Shown: piece after piece, positions 42,650 to 52,307 of the stretch
Position numbering within the stretch: position 1 is the first letter of the stretch
Layout: the number at the start of each line of letters is the position of its first letter
Source: Streptococcus sanguinis SK355
GTDB taxonomy: Bacteria; Bacillota; Bacilli; Lactobacillales; Streptococcaceae
Assembly: GCF_000212855.1 (NCBI RefSeq)
Contig: NZ_GL890993.1
Span: 2,257,363 to 2,317,548 of the forward strand
DNA length: 60,186 nucleotides
Direction: 5' to 3'
The notes under the pieces: model-generated
The model's database searches: none
What the model saw: the letters and a program-made list of their open reading frames with translations, nothing else
What the model was told of the DNA's origin: nothing
Translations under genes and position numbers: made by a program

Positions 42650-43581
42650 ACGAATCTCTGCTCCTTTGCTTTACAGCCTTGTTTGCTGCCACGGCGACGC
42701 ATTTCTGTCTCAATGGCATTGAGAACTTCCCATTTATTGAGGCTCCACATGGGACCAATCAACATATCCCGCGGAGCATCACCTGTGATACGGTGGATGA
42801 CGATATGCTCGGGGATAATCTCCAGTTGGTCGCAGACGATAGAGACATACTCCTCCTGACTGAGCAGCTGCAGTCGCCCCTCATGATAATCCCGCTGCAT
42901 ACGGGTATTAGTCATCAAGTGAAGTAGGTGGAGCTTGATCCCTTGAATGTCATTATCGGTCACACAGCGGCGGACATTCTCTAGCATCATGTCATGGGTC
43001 TCACCCGGCAGGCCGTTGATCAAGTGAGAGACAATCTCCGCCTTGGGAGCCAACTTACGGACTCGCTGGACCGTCTCCACATAGAGCTCATAAGAATGGG
43101 CACGATTAATCAAATCTGAAGTCTCCTCATAGGTAGTCTGAAGCCCCAGCTCTACAGTCACGTGCATGCGCTCAGACAGTTCAGCCAAGTAGGCGATGGT
43201 CTCATCAGGCAAACAGTCCGGCCGAGTCCCGATATTGAGTCCAACGACACCTGGCTCGTTAATAGCTTGCTCATAGCGCTCACGGATTACTTCAAGCTTC
43301 TCATGGGTATTGGTGAAGTTCTGGAAATAGACCAGATACTTGCGAACATCTGGCCACTTTCGGTGCATAAAGTCAATTTCCTTATAGAACTGCTCGCGAA
43401 TGGGCGCATCTGGTGCCACAATGGCATCACCAGAACCCGAAACGGTACAGAAGGTACAGCCTCCATGCGCTACCGTACCATCCCGATTGGGACAGTCAAA
43501 ACCCGCATCAATAGGCACCTTAAAAGTCTTTTCACCAAAAAGTTTTCGATAATAATCATTCAAAGAATTGTAAGATTTCAT
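42643..43581 (-). CDS. Radical SAM protein, TIGR01212 family (YtqA/MnmL-like)
   Basis: About 312 aa from MKSYNSLNDYYRKLFGEK. The radical-SAM cluster is an extended CxxxxxxxGCxFC form in FDCPNRDGTVAHGGCTFC, followed by a (beta/alpha) barrel. YtqA-type proteins are proposed to work with YtqB on the cmnm5 to mnm5 conversion at tRNA U34. Start choice is uncertain by a few codons: an ATG three codons upstream is equally near the weak GGTAG site. Overlaps mnmM. Confidence 0.8.
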   Translation of the reverse strand: MKSYNSLNDYYRKLFGEKTFKVPIDAGFDCPNRDGTVAHGGCTFCTVSGSGDAIVAPDAPIREQFYKEIDFMHRKWPDVRKYLVYFQNFTNTHEKLEVIRERYEQAINEPGVVGLNIGTRPDCLPDETIAYLAELSERMHVTVELGLQTTYEETSDLINRAHSYELYVETVQRVRKLAPKAEIVSHLINGLPGETHDMMLENVRRCVTDNDIQGIKLHLLHLMTNTRMQRDYHEGRLQLLSQEEYVSIVCDQLEIIPEHIVIHRITGDAPRDMLIGPMWSLNKWEVLNAIETEMRRRGSKQGCKAKEQRFVC

Positions 43582-43649
43582 ACCTTTCATTCTACCACAA
43601 AAAAGACCTGAGAAACAAAAAATCCCTCTTTCACAGAGAAAGAAGGAAA

Positions 43650-43958
43650 TCACCGTTCCCACAAATAGACTTTCAAATCCACACAGCCATTAGCCTTCAA
43701 GTCCACTCCCTCCGCCCAAAGCAAGTGCCTTTGGTCTTCCCAGCCAGGTGCGAGGCGCCCTGCTACATTGACCACCCGATGACAAGGATGTACACCGCCA
43801 TAAAGTTCCGACTGACTGAGAATCTTTCCCACCAAGCGGGCATTTTTTGGCCGACCAATCAAACGGGCAATCTGGCCATAGGTCGCTACGCGCCCAGAGG
43901 GAATGCTATCTACTACTACCAAAACAGCATTGATGAGTTCTTGATTCAAATTGGACAT
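43650..43958 (-). CDS. MGMT-like DNA-binding domain protein (alkyltransferase-like)
   Basis: A 102-aa protein covering only the DNA-binding half of O6-alkylguanine-DNA alkyltransferase: VATYGQIARLIGRPKNAR is the recognition helix and arginine-finger region, and the active-site motif is VHPCHRVVN with Cys59 present. Classical ATL proteins have Trp instead of this Cys, so it may still accept alkyl groups or flag damage for repair. No partner domain is nearby. Confidence 0.8.
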   Translation of the reverse strand: MSNLNQELINAVLVVVDSIPSGRVATYGQIARLIGRPKNARLVGKILSQSELYGGVHPCHRVVNVAGRLAPGWEDQRHLLWAEGVDLKANGCVDLKVYLWER

Positions 43959-44053
43959 TCTGACCTCCTAATCTTGTTTGCTCCTATCTTAAAGAAAGGG
44001 ATTTTCTTTGTCAAGACAAAAAGGCCAGCAAAGCCAACCTTTCTCATCTATGT

Positions 44054-44704
44054 TTATTTCTGCTTTCCCTTGAAACGCCACTGAAAACGCAGCTTGTCAT
44101 AAAAGGGAAATTCGATATTGAGAATGGCAAAGCCCATCAAGGCTCCTCCGATTACATCCGTCGGATAGTGCACACCCAGATAGACTCTGGATGCCATAAC
44201 AGTGAAGATATAGACCAGAAGCAAACCTTGTACCAAGCGCTTGATTTTTTGGTTTTGAATCCGTTGCTGAGCGATAATAATCAAGGTCCCAAGAACAATG
44301 GCTGTCGCCATGGAATGTCCGCTCGGGAAAGAATAACCTCCCTCTTCGACCAAATGCGAAAGACTCGGCCGGCTTCTATGGTAAACGAGTTTAATCAGCT
44401 TAATCAAAATCCCATGTAAGACCAGATTTCCCGCTAGCAAGGCAGCTTCTAGCTTCCATTTTTTATAAAGGAAAAACAGGACAAGAGCTGAAACCCAGAT
44501 GATAATCCCCATCGGATCAATCACACTGGTCACTAGTTTGAAAAATGTCGTCAAAGCTGCAGGCAAGTCTCCCCTCAGCCAGGTCTGAATCGGGGTGTCA
44601 AAGCTGGTCAGTTGCTCAGGATAAAACTTGACCATGTAGCCTAGCATGACGAAAAGTAAAAGGGCAAAAGAGCCCTTTGTTAGATAAGATTGTTTATTTT
44701 TCAT
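44054..44704 (-). CDS. PAP2-family membrane phosphatase
   Basis: A 216-aa protein with six helices and the three PAP2 signatures in order: KLVYHRSRP, YSFPSGHSMATA, and ASRVYLGVHYPTDVIGG. Candidates for the substrate are undecaprenyl pyrophosphate or other lipid phosphates. It overlaps the end of ribU by 11 bases, so it is co-transcribed with the riboflavin transporter under the FMN riboswitch. Confidence 0.85.
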   Translation of the reverse strand: MKNKQSYLTKGSFALLLFVMLGYMVKFYPEQLTSFDTPIQTWLRGDLPAALTTFFKLVTSVIDPMGIIIWVSALVLFFLYKKWKLEAALLAGNLVLHGILIKLIKLVYHRSRPSLSHLVEEGGYSFPSGHSMATAIVLGTLIIIAQQRIQNQKIKRLVQGLLLVYIFTVMASRVYLGVHYPTDVIGGALMGFAILNIEFPFYDKLRFQWRFKGKQK

Positions 44705-45251
44705 AGCGTTTTAGAACAGGCTGTAAGAGTTTGTAAATCAGCCAAAAGACTAGAGCCCAGATTACTCCTTCTAATAGATTAAAGGGGACAATCATGGTCA
44801 GCAGATACTTGGACAGGCCATATGTTTTATAAATATCAAAACCAGCAAATCTCGCAAAGAGAGGAACTGCATAAATGACATTTAAAACGATCATAGTTAC
44901 AGTTAGACCAAGCGTTGCTACCAGAGAAGCCTTCACATAGTCAGACAAGTTTTTCCTTTTTTTCCATAAGAGTGCAAAAGCAGAAACAAATACAGCTACT
45001 GCCAATATATTCATGGGGAGACCGATAAGAGTGCCTATACCATGATTATTCAAAGCTAGCTTTAAGACAGAGCGAATCAAGAGCACTGCCAGAGAGCTTT
45101 TTAAATCCAAGACCACCAAAGCCAGTAAAATCGGAATAATTGAAAAATCCAACTTTAGAAACTCGGTTATCAAGGGAATCTCATAAAGCATGAGTAGAAA
45201 TGATAAAGCAGATAAAACTGCTACAATCGCCAACTTACGAGTATTTGTCAT
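44694..45251 (-). CDS. ribU: Riboflavin ECF transporter S component RibU
   Basis: A 185-aa membrane protein with about six helices, which docks to the shared ECF ATPase/EcfT module to import riboflavin. The N-terminus MTNTRKLAIVAVLSALSFLL and the segment IPLITEFLKLDFSIIP match RibU. The ATG at 45251 has GGAGG eight bases upstream; a TTG five codons before it overlaps that site. The upstream FMN riboswitch confirms the substrate class. Confidence 0.92.
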   Translation of the reverse strand: MTNTRKLAIVAVLSALSFLLMLYEIPLITEFLKLDFSIIPILLALVVLDLKSSLAVLLIRSVLKLALNNHGIGTLIGLPMNILAVAVFVSAFALLWKKRKNLSDYVKASLVATLGLTVTMIVLNVIYAVPLFARFAGFDIYKTYGLSKYLLTMIVPFNLLEGVIWALVFWLIYKLLQPVLKRYEK

Positions 45252-45384
45252 CACAGGTTCCTCCAATTTATAAAAATTAGAGAAGCCGGAAAGGCAACTG
45301 AAAAAAGCTTGTCAGCTAATGATTATTTAGTATAAGGCTCAGCCCTTAAATAAAGATTAAACGGCAAGATTGCTTCACTGCCTC

Positions 45385-45527
45385 TCGTCTTCTCCCATCC
45401 AGACTATACTGTCGGTTGTGGAATCTCACCACATCAGCTTGCGCTCGCGGACTTGATTTGGCATTGAGAAAAAACATTTTCCAGCCAAAAGTTACCGCCG
45501 GTCGGGAATCTCACCCTGCCCTGAAGA
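45385..45527 (-). ncRNA. FMN riboswitch (RFN element) controlling ribU
   Basis: Read on the minus strand, the conserved blocks appear in order: CTTCAGGGCAGGGTG, GATTCCCGACCGGCGGTAAC, GTCCGCGAGCG, CTGATGTGGTGAGATTCC, and AGTCTGGATGGGAGAAG. This is the six-helix FMN aptamer. Between it and ribU, AGCTGACAAGCT followed by six T (about 45310-45330) is a candidate regulatory terminator. FMN binding should switch off ribU and the PAP2 gene. Confidence 0.95.
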
Positions 45528-45647
45528 CATCATTATCATAACAAAAAAAGCCTGCCAGAGCAAGCAATTTGATTGATGTAATTAAAAATGTTTCAACAAT
45601 AGTATTCTATCTATTAGAAAAATTACTGCTTAGATACATTCATTCCA

Positions 45648-46151
45648 CTACTTCAGCTTGTCCACTTCATACTCATGTACCAAATCTAAGCCAGCAAAAT
45701 TCTGCTGGCGCAGAGCTTCATAGACAATCATGCAGACAGCATTCGATACATTAAGGCTGCGGACATGCTGGTCGTTCATGGGGATACGCAGGGCCTTTTC
45801 TGGATAACGACGCATAAATTCTTCTGGCAACCCCTTGTCCTCACGACCAAACATAAAATAGTGCGAGCTTTCTGCTGCAAAATTCTCCTCAGAATAGACC
45901 TTCTCCGCAAACTTAGAAATCAGATAAAGTCGGCCGTCCATCTGCTCCATAAAATCTTCTAAACTATCATAGTAGGTGATGTCCAGCTTATCCCAATAGT
46001 CCAGCCCCGCCCGCTTCATCTTGCGGTCATCAATGGGAAAGCCCATGGGCTTGATGATGTGAAGCGGCGAATTAGTCGCGGCGCAAGTACGGGCAATATT
46101 GCCGGTATTCTGCGGAATCTGAGGCTCAAAAAGAACGATATGATTTTTCAT
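45648..46151 (-). CDS. trmL: tRNA (cytidine/uridine-2'-O-)-methyltransferase TrmL
   Basis: A 167-aa SPOUT methyltransferase that methylates the wobble ribose (position 34) of certain leucine tRNAs. Family landmarks are [20 protein letters not shown] near the N-terminus, [10 protein letters not shown], and the knot region [20 protein letters not shown]. It is preceded by a promoter, structured leader and terminator (46186-46320), so its expression may be attenuated. A third translation-related tRNA enzyme in this part of the window. Confidence 0.92.
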   Translation of the reverse strand: MKNHIVLFEPQIPQNTGNIARTCAATNSPLHIIKPMGFPIDDRKMKRAGLDYWDKLDITYYDSLEDFMEQMDGRLYLISKFAEKVYSEENFAAESSHYFMFGREDKGLPEEFMRRYPEKALRIPMNDQHVRSLNVSNAVCMIVYEALRQQNFAGLDLVHEYEVDKLK

Positions 46152-46185
46152 AATAAGAATATTTTCCTAGTATTTTCTTTAGATA

Positions 46186-46286
46186 AAAAAATAGCCACAC
46201 TGCCCGGAGTCAAGCTCAGCAAACAGCGTGGTTAAGGCTTCATTAACTTACATCACAACAGGTTTGAGGTAAACCAATGAAGGTAC
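46186..46286 (-). ncRNA. Structured leader or small RNA ahead of trmL
   Basis: Expected RNA of about 100 nt. Its 5' part pairs CTTCATT (46276-46282) with AATGAAG (46238-46244), enclosing a GGTTT-N5-AAACC hairpin (46261-46275) and a 16-base unpaired stretch. Its 3' part is an intrinsic terminator, CCACGCTG/CAGTGTGG with a long loop, then seven T (46185-46191). The trmL start is 34 bases further. It does not match the FMN, TPP, SAM, preQ1, T-box or PyrR leaders I know. Confidence 0.6.
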
Positions 46287-46292
46287 TCATTT

Positions 46293-46320
46293 AGTATAAC
46301 ACTTTCAGCCTACAAGTCAA
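46293..46320 (-). promoter_or_regulatory. Promoter of the trmL leader RNA
   Basis: TTGACT (46315-46320), a 16-base spacer, TATACT (46293-46298) on the minus strand. Confidence 0.75.
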
Positions 46321-46490
46321 TAAAAACGGCTCAAAAAAATCTAGTTTTTTTTAAATTTTCATAGGAAGACACCATTTTTGTAAAAAAATATTCGGAATTC
46401 TATAAACAAGCAAGCTATTCTGTATTTTATAGATGAAATTTAAATGAAAAAAGAGTATGATAGATACATACTTTGGAGGAATCTAAACTT

Positions 46491-47840
46491 ATGAAAATTA
46501 TCGTTGTTGGCGGCGGGAAGGTCGGAACGGCCCTCTGTCGCTCCTTAGTGGCTGAAAAACATGATGTTATCCTAATTGAGCAGGATGAGGCTGTTCTCAA
46601 CCAGATTACCAAGCGCTATGATATTATCGGTATTTCTGGCAATGGAGCCAACTTCAAAATCCTAGAACAGGCAGATGTTGGGCACTGTGACATTTTCATC
46701 TCTATGACCGAGCATGATGAGGTCAACATGGTTTCAGCGGTCCTAGCCAAGCGGATGGGGGCTAAGGAAACTATCGTCCGAGTGCGCAATCCTGAGTATT
46801 CCAACCCTTACTTTAAGGAGAAGAACATCCTGGGCTTCTCGCTAGTGGTCAATCCTGAGCTCCTAACTGCTCGCTATATTGCTAACATCATTGACTTTCC
46901 TAATGCCCTGTCAGTAGAGCACTTTGCCAATGGCCGGGTGGCACTGATGGAGTTCAAACTCAAGGAAGACAGCAATCTCTGCCAGATGAATATTTCCCAG
47001 TTCCGTAAGAAATTTGGAAATATCATTGTCTGTGCTATTGAGAGAAAAGGGCACTTGGAAATTCCTGATGGTGACTTCACTTTGGAGGCCGGGGACAAGT
47101 TCTATGTAACAGGTAACCGCCTAGACATCGTTCAATTCCACAATATGGTACGCCCTAGAGTGGTTAAGAGCCTGATGATTATCGGGGCAGGCAAGATTGC
47201 CTATTACCTGCTCAATATTCTCAAAAACAGTAAAATTGAGCTCAAAATCATTGAATCCAACCGCGAGCGGGCAAACTTTTTCAGTCAGGAATTTCCTGAT
47301 CTCTATGTCGTCCATGGTGATGGTACTGCCAAGGACATCCTGCTGGAGGAACGCGCTAATAACTTTGATGCCATCGCTACCCTGACTGGTGTAGATGAAG
47401 AAAATATCATCACTTCTATGTTCCTTAATAATCTAGGTGTACAGAAAAACATCACCAAGATTAACCGGACCAGTTTGTTGGAAATCATTGATAACCAAGA
47501 TTTTGCCAGCATCGTGACACCTAAAGGTATCGCTGTTGATACCATTATGCACTTTATCCGTGGTCGCTACAATGCTCAATTCTCTAACCTAGAAGCTCTG
47601 CACCATGTAGCCAATGGCCAAATTGAAACCCTGCAATTCCAAATCAAGGAAGAAAACAAGATGACTGGTATTCCTCTGTCTCAGCTTCATCTGAAGAAAG
47701 ATGTCCTGATTGCGGCCATTATCCGTCAAGGCAAAGCCATCTTCCCTACCGGTGATGACGACCTGCAAGTTGGAGATAAGATTATCGTTACCACTCTGCT
47801 GCAAAATATCACGCAGATTTACGATCTGTTAGCGAGGTAG
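46491..47840 (+). CDS. trkA: Trk potassium uptake regulatory subunit TrkA
   Basis: A cytoplasmic gating protein of 449 aa with two RCK units. Each has a nucleotide-binding Rossmann start, VVGGGKVGTALC (residue 6 onward) and IIGAGKIAYYLL (about 232 onward), followed by a TrkA_C domain (EFKLKEDSNLC; QIKEENKMTG). NAD/NADH, ATP or c-di-AMP may be ligands. The ATG at 46491 has GGAGGA upstream. Four bases separate it from trkH. Confidence 0.93.
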   Translation: MKIIVVGGGKVGTALCRSLVAEKHDVILIEQDEAVLNQITKRYDIIGISGNGANFKILEQADVGHCDIFISMTEHDEVNMVSAVLAKRMGAKETIVRVRNPEYSNPYFKEKNILGFSLVVNPELLTARYIANIIDFPNALSVEHFANGRVALMEFKLKEDSNLCQMNISQFRKKFGNIIVCAIERKGHLEIPDGDFTLEAGDKFYVTGNRLDIVQFHNMVRPRVVKSLMIIGAGKIAYYLLNILKNSKIELKIIESNRERANFFSQEFPDLYVVHGDGTAKDILLEERANNFDAIATLTGVDEENIITSMFLNNLGVQKNITKINRTSLLEIIDNQDFASIVTPKGIAVDTIMHFIRGRYNAQFSNLEALHHVANGQIETLQFQIKEENKMTGIPLSQLHLKKDVLIAAIIRQGKAIFPTGDDDLQVGDKIIVTTLLQNITQIYDLLAR

Positions 47841-47844
47841 GCCC

Positions 47845-49284
47845 ATGAATAGATCTATGATTCGCTACCTGCTGGCAAAATTACTGCTGATTGAGGCGGC
47901 ACTGCTGATTGTGCCCATTATCGTAGCTCTAATCTACGGTGAGCCTTTAAAGGTCTTTCTCTCTATCGGGGCAACCATGGCCATCCTGCTAGTTTTAGGT
48001 GGCATAGGCTCTTATTTCAAGCCCAAGGACCTACATATCTACGCCAAGGAAGGTGTCCTGATTGTAGCCCTGTGCTGGATTCTCTGGTCCTTCTTCGGAG
48101 CTCTGCCCTTTGTTTTTTCCGGGCAGATTCCAGACGTTATTGATGCTTTCTTTGAGATCAGCTCCGGCTTCACCACCACGGGAGCGACTATCCTTAACGA
48201 TGTCGGCGTTCTCTCCCATTCTCTGCTCTTCTGGCGCAGCTTTACTCACTTAATCGGAGGGATGGGAGTGCTGGTCTTTGCCTTAGCTATTATGGACAAT
48301 GCTAAAAATGGCCACTTGGAGGTTATGAAAGCAGAGGTACCTGGACCAGTCTTTGGCAAGGTCGTGTCCAAGCTCAGGAGTACGGCTCAGATTCTTTACA
48401 TCATCTATCTGGCTCTCTTTGCTATCTTTGCTCTGCTTTATTTCCTAGCGGGCATGCCGCTCTTTGACAGTCTCGTCATTGCCATGGGAACTGCTGGCAC
48501 AGGAGGATTCACCGTTTATAATGACGGTATCGCCCACTATAACAGCTCGCTGATTACTTATCTAGTCAGCTTTGGAGTTTTAGCTTTCGGGGTCAACTTC
48601 AATCTCTACTATTACTTGCTGATTCGTAAGTTTAAAACTTGCTTTGAAGATGAGGAGCTCAAGGGCTATCTCTGGATTGTATTTCTTTCCACAGCCTTGA
48701 TTGCCTTTAATGTCTTCCACCTCTATCAAGGCTTTGCCAAGAGCGTGGAGATTTCCTTCTTCCAGGTAGCCAATGTCATCACAACAACTGGATTTGGCTA
48801 TGGCGATACAGTCAAATGGCCGCTCTTTTCTCAGGTTATCCTGCTCTTGCTCATGTGTATCGGGGGCTCAGCTGGATCAACAGCTGGGGGATTTAAGGTC
48901 ATTCGGGGGATTATCATTTCCCGTATTGCTAAAAATCAGATTCTATCTACCTTATCACCTAATCGCGTCCTGACCTTGCATGTCAATGGTGCGGTCATTG
49001 ACAAGGATACCCAGCACAAGGTACTGAAATACTTAGCTGTTTATATCTTGATTGTTCTAGCTCTCATTTTCATTGTCAGCTTGGATAATGATAATTTCAT
49101 GACGGTTGTCAGCGGGGTTCTCTCTTGCTTCAACAATATCGGCCCCATGATTGGGACGACAGATACTTTTTCTATCTTTAGTCCTTTTTCCAAACTGCTG
49201 CTAGCCTTTGCTATGATTGGCGGTCGTTTGGAAATCTACCCGATTCTCCTGCTCTTCCTGCCTAAGACTTGGTCTAGAAGATAG
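47845..49284 (+). CDS. trkH: Trk potassium transporter membrane subunit TrkH
   Basis: A 479-aa ion-conducting subunit with about ten helices and four pore loops, visible as SSGFTTTGATI, GTAGTGGFTVYN, ITTTGFGYGD and the final loop NNIGPMIGTTDT. These Gly residues set the potassium filter. It functions with TrkA. The gene ends at a very strong bidirectional terminator shared with yidD. Confidence 0.93.
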   Translation: MNRSMIRYLLAKLLLIEAALLIVPIIVALIYGEPLKVFLSIGATMAILLVLGGIGSYFKPKDLHIYAKEGVLIVALCWILWSFFGALPFVFSGQIPDVIDAFFEISSGFTTTGATILNDVGVLSHSLLFWRSFTHLIGGMGVLVFALAIMDNAKNGHLEVMKAEVPGPVFGKVVSKLRSTAQILYIIYLALFAIFALLYFLAGMPLFDSLVIAMGTAGTGGFTVYNDGIAHYNSSLITYLVSFGVLAFGVNFNLYYYLLIRKFKTCFEDEELKGYLWIVFLSTALIAFNVFHLYQGFAKSVEISFFQVANVITTTGFGYGDTVKWPLFSQVILLLLMCIGGSAGSTAGGFKVIRGIIISRIAKNQILSTLSPNRVLTLHVNGAVIDKDTQHKVLKYLAVYILIVLALIFIVSLDNDNFMTVVSGVLSCFNNIGPMIGTTDTFSIFSPFSKLLLAFAMIGGRLEIYPILLLFLPKTWSRR

Positions 49285-49312
49285 GAAATATTCGGAGAAT
49301 ATAGATATATAT

Positions 49313-49350
49313 AAAAGTCACACTAGATACTTATCTAGTGTGACTTTTTT
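49313..49350. terminator. Bidirectional terminator of trkH and yidD
   Basis: A 17-bp perfect stem (AAAAGTCACACTAGATA and its complement) with a two-base loop, T run on both strands. The yidD stop codon (49335-49337) and its last codons lie inside the stem. Confidence 0.9.
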
Positions 49351-49589
49351 CTTGAATTATTTCTTCTCAGGCTGAAATGGTCTGGTACAGAATCCTCTCC
49401 TGGCTGAGACCAGGGATGACAGCGGAGAATGCGCGCCAAGCCCATTAAAACTCCTTTAGCACCATGCTTCTGGATAGCCTCTATCATATAGTTAGAGCAG
49501 GTGGGCCGAAAGCGGCAAGATGGAGGGAAAGCAGGCGATATGAAGCGTTGATAAAAGCGGACAGGAGCAATAAGCAGTTTCTTTATCAT
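49335..49589 (-). CDS. yidD: Membrane protein insertion efficiency factor YidD
   Basis: An 84-aa amphipathic inner-membrane-associated protein that helps YidC-dependent insertion. The three-Cys family signature appears as [19 protein letters not shown] and [11 protein letters not shown]. The C-terminal residues NNSRKKSH are encoded within the terminator stem shared with trkH. Last gene of the murI operon, overlapping rluB by four bases. Confidence 0.92.
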   Translation of the reverse strand: MIKKLLIAPVRFYQRFISPAFPPSCRFRPTCSNYMIEAIQKHGAKGVLMGLARILRCHPWSQPGEDSVPDHFSLRRNNSRKKSH

Positions 49590-50314
49590 TTCTTGGTCTT
49601 GGTTACAGCCAGTGTATGCAGCTGGCTGACTTCTTTTTTATTGAGCTTACGATACTCACCAGGCTTGAGGCCAGTTAAGTCCAAATGACCAAATCGAGTC
49701 CGTGAAAGCTTATCCACTTGCAATCCGACCGCCTGAAACATCTTCTTGACCTGATGGTTACGGCCTTCGTGGATTGTCAGCTGAACGACCGAGCGATTTT
49801 TCGCCGGATCAACCTTGATAATCTCATAAACCGCTGGCTTGGTTTTGCGCCCCTCTATCTCAATACCGCGAGTCAGAGGACGAAGAACTTCTTTATTGGC
49901 CAATCCTTTGACACGGGCCACATAGACCTTGTCAATCTCATTGCGGGGATGAATCATCTCGTCGGTAAAATCTCCGTCATTGGTCAGAATGAGAATACCA
50001 GAAGTATCCCAGTCCAAACGACCGACCGGATAAATTCGCTCCTTGACCTGAGGCAAGAGCTCCACGACCGTCTTACGTCCCTTGTCATCACTGACAGAGG
50101 AAATGACCCCGCGCGGCTTATTGAGGAGGTAATAAACCTTCTCTTCATTGTAGATAGGTTGGCCTTCTATTTCCACACGATCGCCAGACTTGACGTTTGT
50201 CGCCAGTTCTCGTACCACTTGGCCATTTATACTGACCTTCCCCTGCCTGATTAGCTCTTCTGCCTTACGACGACTGGCTATCCCAGCATGAGCGATGTAT
50301 TTATTGATTCTCAT
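49586..50314 (-). CDS. rluB: 23S rRNA pseudouridine synthase RluB family
   Basis: A 242-aa protein with an N-terminal S4 RNA-binding domain ([20 protein letters not shown]) and an RsuA-type catalytic domain with [17 protein letters not shown], which holds the catalytic Asp. It likely modifies U2605 (E. coli numbering) of 23S rRNA. The ATG at 50314 has AAAGGACAG upstream and overlaps the end of scpB by 14 bases; the frame is open 14 codons further up with no ribosome site. Confidence 0.9.
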   Translation of the reverse strand: MRINKYIAHAGIASRRKAEELIRQGKVSINGQVVRELATNVKSGDRVEIEGQPIYNEEKVYYLLNKPRGVISSVSDDKGRKTVVELLPQVKERIYPVGRLDWDTSGILILTNDGDFTDEMIHPRNEIDKVYVARVKGLANKEVLRPLTRGIEIEGRKTKPAVYEIIKVDPAKNRSVVQLTIHEGRNHQVKKMFQAVGLQVDKLSRTRFGHLDLTGLKPGEYRKLNKKEVSQLHTLAVTKTKK

Positions 50315-50870
50315 CGATATCTGTCCTTTCAATAAAGAGCTGGCTTTCTTCAGCAACTAGCTCTGTTTCTTCGACAATCGGCAGCTCATCTAGGTGATTG
50401 ATTCCCATATAGTCTAAGAAATAATCCGTTGTCACATAGAGATTTGGCCGACCAATGACTTCCTTTTTGCCATCTTCTCGAACCAGTTCAAAAGCTAAGA
50501 GCTTGGCCAATGCACCACTGGAATTAACCCCGCGGATGTCATCTATTTCTACCCTTGTAATCGGCTGCTTATAGGCAATGATAGATAAGGTCTCCAGTGC
50601 TGCCCGCGACAGACTTTGATTGATTGGCGCCCGTGAATAGGCCCGAAGAATCTCAGCAAACTCTGGCTTTGTGACCAGCTTGTATGTCTTTGAAGTTTCC
50701 AGCAGGGTCAGGCTAGAGTCTGGATTGGCTTCATATTGCTCAGCCAACTTCTCCAAACTCTGAATAACCCCGGTCGGCGGCAAAGATAAGATTTCTGCCA
50801 ATTGATGAACCTTGAGTCCATCTTCTCCCGCCACAAAAAGCAGGGCTTCAATCTCTGCTAACTTACTCAT
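50301..50870 (-). CDS. scpB: Segregation and condensation protein B
   Basis: ScpB is the winged-helix kleisin-associated subunit of the SMC condensin that compacts and segregates the chromosome. At 189 aa it has two winged-helix domains ([40 protein letters not shown]) and an acidic C-terminal tail. It overlaps scpA by eight bases, as expected for subunits of one complex. Confidence 0.95.
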   Translation of the reverse strand: MSKLAEIEALLFVAGEDGLKVHQLAEILSLPPTGVIQSLEKLAEQYEANPDSSLTLLETSKTYKLVTKPEFAEILRAYSRAPINQSLSRAALETLSIIAYKQPITRVEIDDIRGVNSSGALAKLLAFELVREDGKKEVIGRPNLYVTTDYFLDYMGINHLDELPIVEETELVAEESQLFIERTDIDENQ

Positions 50871-51573
50871 TTCCTCTTCCTACTAAATAAATATTTCCAA
50901 AATTTTCTTCCTGAATGACTTGCACTTCCTGCACCTTGACCAATTCCAATGTCGCCAGAAAGAGAGTGATAATTTCATTCATATCCTTGGTCTCTGCAAA
51001 AATCTCCTGCAGAGCCAGACGGCTCTTACCAGCACAACGCTGACGCACCACTTCCATCATGTCCTCAATCTTGTACTCGTCTCGCACAATGGTTGTATGG
51101 CTCTTAGAAAACTCCTCTTGCTTCTTGGCTATAACCTTGGAAAAAGCCAAGAAAAGATCAATCGTTGACTTGTCATGCAGGAGCTCAGCATCCTCATAAA
51201 CCAGCTCTAGCTTAGGCTTAGAATAATAAAGCGCCCGGTCATCATGCTGGAGCGACATTTTCTCACCCAAGAGCTTGAACCTGCGGTATTCCTCGATCTG
51301 GCTCAAGAGGTCTTGCTCCAAATCATCTTCCAGCTCAGCATTATCCGCCACCTTAGGCAGGAGCTTGCGGCTCTTAATCAGCATGAGCTGGCTTGCCATG
51401 ACCATGTACTCGCCCGTCACTTCCAGCTTCATGGTCTGCAAAGTAGCCACATAAGCCAGATACTGCTCGATGACCTCCGTAATGGGAACATCATAAATAT
51501 CCACCTGGTACTTAGATACAAGGTGGAGCAGCAGGTCCAACGGGCCTTCAAAATCTTTTAGTTTGATATCCAT
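50863..51573 (-). CDS. scpA: Segregation and condensation protein A
   Basis: ScpA is the kleisin that bridges the SMC heads. The 236-aa protein starts [20 protein letters not shown], the canonical N-terminus that contacts the SMC neck, and ends in the winged-helix segment [20 protein letters not shown] that contacts the SMC cap. Two bases separate it from the XerD-like gene. Confidence 0.95.
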   Translation of the reverse strand: MDIKLKDFEGPLDLLLHLVSKYQVDIYDVPITEVIEQYLAYVATLQTMKLEVTGEYMVMASQLMLIKSRKLLPKVADNAELEDDLEQDLLSQIEEYRRFKLLGEKMSLQHDDRALYYSKPKLELVYEDAELLHDKSTIDLFLAFSKVIAKKQEEFSKSHTTIVRDEYKIEDMMEVVRQRCAGKSRLALQEIFAETKDMNEIITLFLATLELVKVQEVQVIQEENFGNIYLVGRGNE

Positions 51574-51575
51574 TT

Positions 51576-52307
51576 TTATCTGTATTTTTCTAGTGTAATC
51601 ATGGTTTTCAAGCCCAAGTCTTGGGCAATATCATAGAGGCCAATCCCCTTCTCCCGCTGGCGCAAAATAAACTGCTCACGCAGGCTTTGGGCAGATAGAC
51701 TGGCTTGTCCCTGCTCAATCAAGAAGGCCTCTAGCTGACGGAAGCCCCATTGACGAGAATAGGATTTGCCGTTTTTCTCAAATAAATATGTCCCTGTCAG
51801 ATAGTCTTCTAACTCACCCGTCAGGCTCTCAGGAATCTTGATGACCCGCTTCTGACCGGCCTTTTCAATCTTCAAAACCTGAAAATCAAGATTGACATCT
51901 GCCACTCTGACCTGCAAAATCTCGCTGGGCAGCAATCCCATTTCCAAGATAAGAAGAGCCATCAGCCGCCCCCTGGGAACGCTTGATTCCTGCCAAAAAG
52001 CAGACAGATCCAGCAGTTCATTTTCCTGCTCCTTCGATATGGAAACCTTGGGCAGGACCAAGCGGTAGAACTCCTCAATAAGCTGCTGCTGATAAAGGAA
52101 GTAAAGAAATTGATTGACTGCTGAGAGTTTCCGCTTCTGAACAGCTGCCTTAAAATCCTTGATGGAGGCCTGATAAATCCGCAGATTGGTCTCGGTAATC
52201 CGGCCATGTACTTCCTCGATAAACTGCTCCAAATCATAAGAATAGGCAATTTTAGAATTTTCTGAGATGTTTTTTTGATTTAAAAACGGTCTAATGTATT
52301 CTTTCAT
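51576..52307 (-). CDS. XerD-like tyrosine-recombinase-fold protein with degenerate active site
   Basis: A 243-aa protein of the streptococcal XerD-like group. It has an N-terminal SAM-like core-binding domain (about 1-95) and a recombinase-fold C-terminal domain. In true XerD the first catalytic Arg sits in GLRxSEL; here the same place reads GLLPSEI. The HxLRH box reads QSLREQF, keeping only the Arg, and the LGH box reads LGLK. A Tyr remains near the end (LEKYR). Most catalytic residues are gone, so recombination is unlikely; a structural role near ScpAB is possible. The authentic dif recombinase must be elsewhere. Confidence 0.8.
   Translation of the reverse strand: MKEYIRPFLNQKNISENSKIAYSYDLEQFIEEVHGRITETNLRIYQASIKDFKAAVQKRKLSAVNQFLYFLYQQQLIEEFYRLVLPKVSISKEQENELLDLSAFWQESSVPRGRLMALLILEMGLLPSEILQVRVADVNLDFQVLKIEKAGQKRVIKIPESLTGELEDYLTGTYLFEKNGKSYSRQWGFRQLEAFLIEQGQASLSAQSLREQFILRQREKGIGLYDIAQDLGLKTMITLEKYR

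Noticed and set aside
49718..50254. 178-aa open frame on the plus strand opposite rluB
   Set aside because: Shadow of the rluB coding sequence; no ribosome site and no recognisable family.
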